Shown piece by piece: positions 56,086 through 64,000 of a stretch of DNA of 64,000 nt (the stretch's first letter is position 1; the number at the start of each line of letters is the position of its first letter). The translations under genes and the position numbers were made by a program. The stretch is from Calliphora vicina. Lineage: Eukaryota > Arthropoda > Insecta > Diptera > Calliphoridae. The stretch covers positions 121,224,226 through 121,288,225 of the forward strand of contig NC_088780.1 in assembly GCF_958450345.1 (NCBI RefSeq), read 5' to 3'. Under the pieces are notes generated by a model. The model did not search any database. It saw only the letters and a list, made by a program, of their open reading frames with translations, and was not told the DNA's origin.

Positions 56086-58080
56086 TATTGTTTTTGAGAA
56101 TGGCAAACATTCGCAATTGTCTTATAATAACACCGTCCAACAACCGACTGTTGATTAGTTCACGTTTTCGTGAGTTTACTGTATATTTATATATATAAAT
56201 GTGGTGTTTTATTTTTTGCTATTTCATGTACATTAAAGCGTACTACCTTACAACTAGTAAGTATTTTTGCAAGGCATTTACCAAAACAAAATTGAATTAT
56301 TTTTTGGCGAACGTAGAGCAATTTGCAAATACATGCAGCTGAATTTTATTTTATTTGTTAAATAATACTTTGATTTATTATCTCCAATAGCTTAGAGAGC
56401 AGGAAAAAGCAAGAAAACAAATTTCACTCAATCACATCAATTTTGTTTAACAAATTAAAAATATAAAATAGTCCTTACATATCTCTTTCTAACAATTTAC
56501 TATTTAGAAATTTACATTCAGATTTTTATTTTACGTATTATACTTACCTTCAGCTGTAGAATCCATTTTGTTTCGTTTGATTTGCTTGATTACAAAATCT
56601 TTGAAACGGAAACTCTTACTAGTCGATCTTATCTACGGTAGTGTGCCATTCTTGTGAAGGCCTCATTCAAACTTAAATTATTAAGGGCATATAAGGCAAG
56701 AGACATTACTATGATAATTTTTTATCTCCTAGAGCATTTCTTTAACCAACCCAATGACAAAAAATCCCCAACTAAAAACTCATTTTTCCGACTTTTGGAC
56801 GGACAAAGGTGCCTTTGGCCGCACTGTGCAGTTGGACAATAAGTTTATTCAACAAAAATGATATACTCAATATGCCCTTTTAGAATTATAGGGCCGCTAT
56901 TATGTTTTTTTTTTTTTTTTTTTGTTAGCGTCAAGTTTTTGATAACCTGACCATCTCTATATTCGTTGATTCGGCAGTCAGGTTGTTATGACAAGTTTAT
57001 TTTTATCCACACTGTATGTTTGTTTGCGTGTATGTATGCCAGTGTGTATTGTCTGCACAAAATAACAATTGGTGTTAAGGAAAGTTTTACATTCATGTGT
57101 GTTGCATATACATGTGGGTGCAATATTAATATAACCGAGAGTGTGTTTGTTTGTGTGTGTGTGTACGTAAGTATGTAATTTTCAGAGTCTGTAAATGGTT
57201 GTGATGTTGGGCGTACAAGTGTTTGTGTGAGTGTTAGTTTTATCTGATTGCGGTTAGCTGAATGGCATTGCGTTGTTATTTCTGTTGGCTTTATTTATTT
57301 ATTTTTTATATTTCCTTCTTTTTTTGTTGTTGTTTTGTTTCAAGTCTTGTAATATTATTTTTACATTCTCTTCTTCTTATGATTTTCTTGTTTATTTGCT
57401 GTAATTGTTGCTGGGGTTTTTATTCGTCTCTGCTTTTAATATTATTTAAAGTTGTTTCGGTTTCTCTACGAAATGTCTGTGCAAATAATTCTGTTGCCTT
57501 TCATGTGATTTGCCATGGTAGAGTTTTGTAAATTATTTCACACTTTGGGATTAATTTTCACTTTTTATATATCAAAGATAGCAGTTTAAAAGTTATGTAG
57601 GAATTCATTACGAAATGCTAAAAGTAAAAGACAGAAAGCTGTTTTTATTACATTTAAATCAGGCAATGTGGAAGAACCAGCAATAAATTTCGCAATGTTC
57701 TAAAGTCACAAAATATTACGTTAAAGCAGTGGCTGTAAAATTAAGAGAATTAAATATATAAGGGAAAAAGTTAATGCAATATTTAAATTATATATATATT
57801 TATATGACTTATGAAGCAGTGAATGAGCGAGTGAGTGAATGAATGAGTCAGGCCTTGTATTTTTAAATATAGAGATTTTTAAAAAAAGGCCCAAAAAGTC
57901 AATCGTACGTATACTTTAGTAACTGTGTGTAAGTATATTAAATATGTAAACAGTGAGTGAGAAAAAACTTATTCACACTATTCCAGCCAAAACTTAGTTT
58001 TGGTCCAACAAATTTTTATGTTTTTTAATCACGTTAGCTTTCAAAAATTTTACAGATATTATCTTTTCTAAATCATACAT
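56086..58080. other. Mostly unique AT-rich DNA
   Basis: Poly-T of about 17-18 bases near 56907; TGTGTGTGTG near 57147; a GAGTGAATGAATGAGTC tract near 57830. The frames 56966-57178 and 57262-57531 are low-complexity. Confidence 0.4.
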
Positions 58081-58099
58081 TTTCAACTGTTATTTCGGT

Positions 58100-58890
58100 C
58101 ATAAAGGACAGAAATAACAGTTGCTTGAAAAAATAATTAAAATTTTTCAAGAAGATCCAATATGGACTTTCAAAAAAATAGCAAAAGATCTAAAGGTTCA
58201 TTGTCACATTATTTTAAAAGACATTAAACAGTACAATAGAGATTTAAACATTGAAAGAAAAGAAAAAAGTTCTAACAGATATTGGTAAGGCAAAATAAGT
58301 CGAAAAACTCTTTAGAAGAACATCTAACATCTATCAGAAAAGCAGCTTGTAAAGTTAAATACTATGATTCTCTTGTTCGCAGAGCAAAAGCTAATACTGG
58401 GTAGAAATCGCATAAAGTTCAGAAATTTCTTAAAAGCAAACGAACGTGCGGAAAAATGTTGGTAAAATTTTGTAAAAAAATACATTTTATGTGTGATTGA
58501 TGCTGAAACTTATGTACTGGCAGATTTTTCACAAATTCCGGGTCAAGATTTTTAGGTGGCTGATGGACGAGTTAAGCTGAATTCACCCATGTGTTTCTGA
58601 AACATTTTTTGTTCGTTTTATTTTTTGACGTTTTATTTTTGAGAGAGACTTCAAACTACATATAAAAAAATAAAGTTCCGAACAGAAAATGTTTCAGAAA
58701 CACATGGGTGAATTCAGCTTTAATGTTCAAGGACAATACCGGACAAAAAAAAAACAAACAAAATTCCCCAAGAAGTTTCTTGTGTGGCAGGCCATTTGTA
58801 GTTGTGCCAAAAGAAGCCAATCATATGTGACTTCAGACACGATAAACACAGAAATATATATTTCAGAGTGTCCACAAAAATTGGACACCC
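58100..58890 (+). pseudogene. Tc1/mariner-type transposase pseudogene, interrupted by a MITE
   Basis: N-terminal helix-turn-helix region near 58140-58250 (FQEDPIWTFKKIAKDLKVHC). The middle is degraded. Then CVIDAETYVLADFSQIPGQD with VADGR (58490-58571), the region around the first catalytic aspartate in this family, and after the insertion KFPKKFLVWQAICSC and SYVTSDTINTEIYI (58760-58860), the segment that in Tc1-type transposases reads K.P.K.MVW. Removing the insert at 58575-58719 with one TTA restores a continuous frame locally, but other stops and the missing C-terminus show the gene was already dead or died later. The 142-codon frame 58689-59117 starts inside the MITE and is not a separate gene. 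Confidence 0.75.
58575..58719. mobile_element. 145-bp inverted-repeat element, TTA target duplication
   Basis: Ends AGCTGAATTCACCCATGTGT (continuing TTCTGAAACATTTT) and the exact complement, about 35 bp per arm. TTA lies at 58572-58574 and 58720-58722. The host frame reads straight through when the element and one TTA are removed, which fixes the boundaries. A 3-bp TTA target is typical of PIF/Harbinger; class inferred from that alone. Confidence 0.85.
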
Positions 58891-61100
58891 CAAATAACAA
58901 CCTTAAATATTCGCACAATTTTTCGAATTCGAAAGAATTAAATAAAAATAATAAAATATCGGCGATACAAAAACTTTATTTTTGTAACTTTTTAACCAAC
59001 ATTGATATTTACTTCATTTTTTATTGCAAATCATTTAAATTTTTGTCCAATATTGCTAAAATTAAAAATATTTCTTTCCCAAATAAATTTGCTTTCGACA
59101 TCGATTTCAAGTTTTAAATTGATCGAAGTAGTTGTTTCCAAATTTTATATTTTGTGCAATTTATTTTGCCGTGTCGATGCCATTCTGTACAATATCATAA
59201 TATTTTTTTATTAGCTTTTTACTGTTCTTATTAAGAATACTTCTTAAAATCTCATTGTACAAGCACTTAATTTTCATCTTGTTAATAATATTAAATTTTA
59301 AATCTACTCCTTTAGGCACCACAAACAACCCACCATAAGGAGCAGAACATATTAAAAACAAATTTCATATTAAATTAAACAATTGTATATTTAAAGAAAC
59401 AATACAACACCACAACACAAACACAACTTTCAGATCGTAAAGTGAGGTAGCGAATCTCGCATTCGCAAACATACGAAATAATCTTATTTTTATGCACCAT
59501 CATGTCATAACTTACAACAAGAAGCATATAACTTATTTTTTGTTTTGTTTTTGCTTTTATTCCTATCATCCTACAGTTTTATTCCGTTAGTAACTTAAAA
59601 TTGGTTTGGCTATGTGCTTTTGCTATTTTAATCTTTGATGCCACAAATGGCATGCAATCATTTTTCAAAGTAATTTCCAGTGTGAGTGCGGGTGGCATCG
59701 TCATGACTGAATGACTACATGGATGTACAAGAGAATTCCGAATTACAGCTAAAAAGACATATACACCAACATGCTTGTGATCAAAACAAGTGAAGAGTCT
59801 TTTTACACTTGAATAATTAAGGGTGTCCAGAATGTAAAAATTATAATAAAAATACATTTAATACCAAAGAGAATTTTCTTTTAATTAAACATTGAGTTAA
59901 AGTAATCCAGTATTAATTGTTTTAAATGGCGCTTAACAGCGTGAACAGTTTTTTCGGCGCACCCCTATCATAATAATCATAATCATAAGAGTTTAAAAGA
60001 AAATATAAGAATATTTTTTTTTGTTTGGGTGTTATCGAAATTATGCGTGCAAAAATTTACACCTTTCATTGCAGTTTTACAATACTATACTGCAGAGGTA
60101 CGCACGTCACACACTCCGAACCATCTGACATTGGTCAAACATATAAATAGTCAATGTGCTTCAGTAGCGATTTTATTTTCGTTACAAAATTAGGGGTTTC
60201 ACACCCACCTTTGCTTATACCATTCCATTATTTTATACAGGATCAATTAATGGATTACTAATCTGAATGAAATAATCATGACAGATTACGCTGCAACGTT
60301 TCTATAGTGTAGAAATAAGTTATCAGTGAGGAGCGTTACAGTACCAAATGTCTGAGAAAGCGATCGAGGGCTTCAAATAGGACAAAATTTGGGTGGGAAA
60401 TTATCCTACACACTGAAATTCCACTTTTCACATGTCGCGAAGATACTTCTCCAACTGACAGCATGGATTTCGCAAGATGGACAGTAAAAAAGAAACATTA
60501 ACCGCCACTCAGATCTAGCTATTATTAAACCCACAGAGTCGTCACTGAAAACACACTATTACCAGGCCTTTTTCATTCTTTGAATTTATCGTTCAGGCCA
60601 CTCTATCTGAGTAGCTATCAGTCGTTCATACGCCATAATTTTTAACAGGGAATCCCTAAAGCGTGTTGTCTGTAGCCACTTCGATAATAACTTCTACCTC
60701 TCTAAATTTCACAAGTCCTTACAAGGACGAACATAATGTTATGCCAATGGGCAGCAACGTTTTTGCATTGAGAAATGGTTATCACAACGATATCCGCAGA
60801 TTTCGTAGCTGAGTGCTAATCGTTGTCGTTGATTTGAAGATCCGACAGTGACCCATTTGACAATTTTGTTGTTCAGTGTTGTTGTAACAGTTCCACTGTT
60901 TTCGAGAGTTGTTTCCTGTGGAATGAGTTTTCAGTTGATACAGCTGTCGCTGAATGACAATCATTGGCCATGTGAGACTCGAATATTTCAGAATCGTAGA
61001 AACAATTATCATGAAAACGGTGGGTATCACATATTCGGTCAGTGATTCCTGTGGACAAAAATTATAAACTCTTAAAATTATTATATTAAGACAGACGGCC
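58891..61100. other. AT-rich DNA with unassigned less AT-rich patch
   Basis: 58891-60100 is AT-rich with no feature. 60300-61060 is less AT-rich and open on both strands in places (60782-61058), which may mark an old transposon. I find no motif to name it. Confidence 0.35.
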
Positions 61101-61104
61101 TTAA

Positions 61105-62273
61105 CCCTAGTTAGATAAGGTACGTCTGCGAGACGTAGGCCTTTTCAATTTTGTGCTATTACTCTAACATTTGTTAACTTAGAACTTTCTCACGCTCAAT
61201 TATCTCAGGCGTTAGCAGCAGCTTATTGTTATTACTTATTTGGGGCTGTGAGTTATTCTATTTTTGAGAAATAAACGAAAATAAACACAACATATGTCTC
61301 ATAGACGTATCGCTATTTTTAATGTAACCTTGTAGCACAAATTTTTGTTTTGGTTGAATTTTAAGGTATTATTTTGTTTAAACTGGCTTTAAAAATAGAT
61401 TTTAAGCGCGGCTTGGAATACGAAGAAATTGGTACTATTTAGCAAAACGTATTTGATGACTCGGATATACCACCGATGCAGGAAAATCCTCAAGAACCTG
61501 ATAATTTACTACTTCTTTCGATAGCCGGGTTATTACGGTACTTGGACCTACAAAAAGCAGTAAAAGTAAGTACTGCTGGACTACACCAAAGGTCCAAAGC
61601 GCTGGTCAAATTGCTGCAACGAATGTAGTTCGAACGAAAAAAAAAACCAACTTGGGATTGCAAATCACTGTACGACCCAATTTCATGCTACGATATTTTT
61701 TTATTACCGAAATAATTTCGGAAATTTTCCAATGCACCAATGCCGAAATTTCCATAAATCGTTAAAAAGATATGACAAATTCAACTTTTAAAGACACAAA
61801 TTCAAAAGAAATTGTTGCTCTAATAGGCATACTTACTCTATCAGCAGCATTGAAGAATAATTAACTATATACTGAAAAGTTGTTTAACTCTACCTACAGT
61901 GAAACTTGATTTACAGCAACCTATGGCGACCACAAAAATTTAGTTTGTAAATCTTGCATATAATGTTTATCGATTTTTTTTTTATTTATATAAGTTAATA
62001 CAGATATTATCTAAACAAAGCACAAAGAAAATATTTATTTTAATTTTTGGAACCGAATTGATGAAGTTCTTTATAAAAAGCCTTTAAGTTGTCATAAGTT
62101 TTTAAGGCTAATTTAATTTTATTTTTATTATTATAAAATATAATATATATTTAATAAATAAATGATTTCAACCAAAAAAATTATCAATATTATTTCCGGT
62201 GATATCCTTTAAGGGGTATAAACTAGCATACGTTATCTTTTCAGTACCAAAAAATAACGTTATCTAACTAGGG
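61105..62273 (+). mobile_element. PiggyBac-type element, 1169 bp, with truncated transposase
   Basis: TTAA at 61101-61104 and 62274-62277. Perfect 14-bp ends CCCTAGTTAGATAA / TTATCTAACTAGGG. A TACGTCTGCGAGACGTA palindrome lies 17 bases inside the left end. The plus strand keeps part of a piggyBac transposase (61385-61910); the rest of the coding region is deleted and replaced by AT-rich DNA. Confidence 0.9.
61385..61910 (+). pseudogene. PiggyBac transposase, N-terminal third
   Basis: In order: an acidic, proline-containing start (DDSDIPPMQENPQEPD), the KKWSKRSG-like basic stretch in a shifted frame (61585-61600), AATNVVRTKKKTNLGLQIT (61615-61670), then FMLRYFFITEIISEIFQCTN followed by AEI, and STFKDTNSKEIVALIGILTL, then LYTEKLFN. 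These match the piggyBac signature F..FFTDE.I..I...TN and the D..EIKA.IGLL.L.G segment upstream of the catalytic DDD/D core. The core itself (about 300 residues) and the cysteine-rich C-terminus are gone. At least two frameshifts. Confidence 0.8.
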
Positions 62274-62277
62274 TTAA

Positions 62278-62621
62278 AAGAACCTCTACCTTCAGGAGGA
62301 AAAAATTGTCCTTCCGGTTAAGGAACATAAAATCATATTGATCCAATAGTTACTTCAAGGCTTTCATCGGGTGGATCATCTAAATTTCGACTTCCTTACG
62401 TATGTAAGGAATTATCCATTTGATAGAGACTCCATGTAGTCTGGTATAGCAGATTTAGATTTTGCAACAGCAAATAATAGCAGTTATGATCCAACTGATA
62501 TCACAATTGTGCTGATATGACTGTCTCGCAAGGCCAACTATCTAGCCAATCTTACTTTACTACCTCCAGTAGTGCCTATGCATTTTTAATTTAGATTTAA
62601 GGATAATCAACATTGAGCTAA
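62278..62621. other. Less AT-rich DNA, nothing recognised
   Basis: No motif I can name. Together with 60300-61060 it may be one older element split by the piggyBac insertion. Confidence 0.3.
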
Positions 62622-62624
62622 TTA

Positions 62625-63282
62625 CACTATACAACAAAATCATATTTTTTTCCAAAATTACAAGGTCCGACCAATAAATTTTGGTTGAGGAGACAAAAAA
62701 AAAAAGACACATGTATCGGCGTTTTCAAAGTTTACATCTGAATTCCATTTGAAGGCGGGTTAAAGTTTCCCAACTCTGGCACATTCTTAATGTTAATCTT
62801 CATAAGAAACTATGTGATCCTTATATTTTAGGTATAAAATGTGTTCCTCAAAGTTATGTGAAATGTTACGGAGAATATTTTTGTAGAAAGGGTCTTATAG
62901 TAAAATTTTACGGATAATATTTTTGCGGAACATTTTAACCCCTTAAATCCCTATTGTAATTGTGTTTTTTGGTCATATTTAAAGGAAGGATAAAAAAACC
63001 CATGCCTTGAGGATTTAGAGGGTTAACATGTTCTACAAAAATATTCTCCGTAAAATTTTACATAACTTTGCGGAACACATTTTATGCCTAAAATGTAAGA
63101 ACCACGTGGTTTCTTATGACGATTAACAATAAGAATATCCCAGAGTTGGAAAACATTAACCCGCCCTCAAATGAAATTCAGATGTGAACTTTCAAAACGC
63201 CGATACGCGTGTCTTTTTGTTTCGTCTCCTCTATCAAAATTTATTGGTCGGACCTCGTAATTTTTTTTGGTGTTGTATAGTG
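62625..63282. mobile_element. CACTA-ended foldback element, 658 bp
   Basis: TTA at 62622-62624 and 63283-63285. Ends CACTATACAAC / GTTGTATAGTG. The arms are inverted copies over about 250 bases (for example AAGGTCCGACCAATAAATTT at 62661 and its complement near 63240; AAATGTGTTCC at 62837 and GGAACACATTTT near 63074). The centre holds TTAA-CCCCTTAAATCC ... GGATTTAGAGGG-TTAA, itself bounded like a tiny piggyBac-type unit. CACTA ends with a 3-bp duplication are the hallmark of the CACTA/EnSpm group, which is what I infer. No transposase. Confidence 0.8.
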
Positions 63283-63285
63283 TTA

Positions 63286-63764
63286 TTAATACAATATCTT
63301 CTTCAAAATATCAGAACCGATATGAACCAGGATCTTTAAAATTCACACTATTCGTTATTTCATATACATAGATAGAGCCGCACAGGAACTTTTTTTGTCC
63401 ATTAGCATACTGTCCGACTAGGCATGAATAGAATACTTTCCCTACTCTCATAGCTGACAGTATGACCGACAAAAGGCAGCCATAATTATGTAGAAAACTG
63501 TCATAACGAATTGTATCTGGAGTAAGAAAATGGAATGAAATCTTAATCTTCTGTTGGCAACATATTCATTATTGTGTTTTCATGGATTTTTCTTTGAATA
63601 AATTTTAATGAATAAATTGTATATGGATTAATTTGATTGTCCTTTATTTACTTATTATTATTATTATTATTATTATCAGTGTTTGTTTTACAATATTTCA
63701 TATTAAGATGTACTTTTTAAGAAGGTAATTTATAATAAGAAATAATGAAATAGCAAACAAGTAA
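63286..63764. other. AT-rich DNA with ATT microsatellite
   Basis: TTATTATTATTATTATTATTA runs at about 63652-63676. Nothing else recognised. Confidence 0.4.
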
Positions 63765-64000
63765 GAAAGTATAGTTGATAAAGGCCGACTATATTATACT
63801 CTACACCTAGCAGATGATTACAAACACTTTTTTTTTAAATTTAAATGGGGAGTGATTCTCGGAAATGGGACTTAAATGGGAGCTATGAATAATTATGGAC
63901 CGATCGTCTCAAAATTTGGTGGTGCCAGTTCGGCTTATATAAAACTTATTTGTGCAGAATTTGGTTTGAATATCTACATAACTTTCCATTGACATTTCTC
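63765..64000 (+). repeat. Family A 5' part, cut by the window end
   Basis: Begins ACAAGTAAGAAAGTATAGTT and GGCCGACTATATTATACTCT (the family start), then GTGATTCTCGGAAATGGGAC, GGGAGCTATGAATAATTATG and GACCGATCGTC. Confidence 0.75.

Noticed and set aside
57262..57531. 89-codon hydrophobic frame
   Set aside because: Same T-rich artefact as above.
58689..59117. 142-codon reading frame, the longest in the window
   Set aside because: Its ATG lies in the arm of the 145-bp MITE. The first half is a Tc1-type transposase relic and the second half is AT-rich DNA rich in N/K/F.
63652..63677. ATT repeats as a regular array (CRISPR-like)
   Set aside because: Plain trinucleotide microsatellite. No CRISPR-like spaced repeats occur anywhere in the window.

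Overview
This window looks like a stretch of nuclear genome from a higher fly. It is AT-rich, full of poly-A/T runs and short CA/GT, CAAC and TTG repeats, and dense with decayed DNA transposons. A calyptrate fly (blow fly, house fly or stable fly) is my inference from the kind of dispersed repeats, not something the sequence proves. I see no bacterial-style genes, no intact long reading frame and no host gene I can name. It reads as intergenic or large-intron DNA. Reading frames of 60-140 codons are mostly chance products of AT-rich DNA or pieces of transposase.

The best-supported features are transposon copies whose ends and target-site duplications can be read directly. hAT-type elements with 8-bp duplications lie at 25078-26288 (GTGTATAT, with transposase relics), 41983-42652 (TTTGAGGG/A), 45554-46338 (GTTCAAAC) and 50021-52111 (ATATACAT; a 2.1-kb foldback with arms of about 1 kb). 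An older inverted relative of the first spans about 9218-11893. PiggyBac-type elements flanked by TTAA lie at 9349-9806, 52213-52479 and 61105-62273; the last keeps about a third of a transposase. TA-flanked elements lie at 12016-12503 (pogo/Tigger-like), 36466-36635 and 53858-54669. Two elements have a 3-bp TTA duplication: a CACTA-ended foldback (62625-63282) and a 145-bp element inside a dead Tc1/mariner-type transposase (58575-58719). Four mariner/Tc1-type transposase relics (near 16.4, 39.5-40.2, 46.8-47.3 and 58.1-58.9 kb) and one non-LTR reverse-transcriptase relic (14.57-15.44 kb) are recognisable by motif.

The rest of the repeat load is dispersed families seen several times here: family A (marker GGGAGCTATGAC), family B (marker TGGACCTACAATGGGT), a CCCAGCAGTT-ended family, fragments of the hAT foldback, and a 2.3-kb block of about 130-bp modules with one half running in reverse (19945-22265). 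A tRNA-derived SINE-like unit lies on the minus strand near 27.85-28.09 kb.

The most gene-like signal is at 29724-29980: three short exon-like blocks separated by 64-bp and 56-bp introns with canonical splice sites, open in one frame, beside an 11-copy 31-bp minisatellite and between two CACAGAAAAAA-type ends. It may be a real micro-exon cluster or a gene fragment caught in a transposon. Several nestings give a relative history: an element in one arm of an older palindrome at 6.9 kb, a piggyBac-like element inside a hAT relative at 9.3 kb, and foldbacks inside dead transposases at 39.9 and 58.6 kb.
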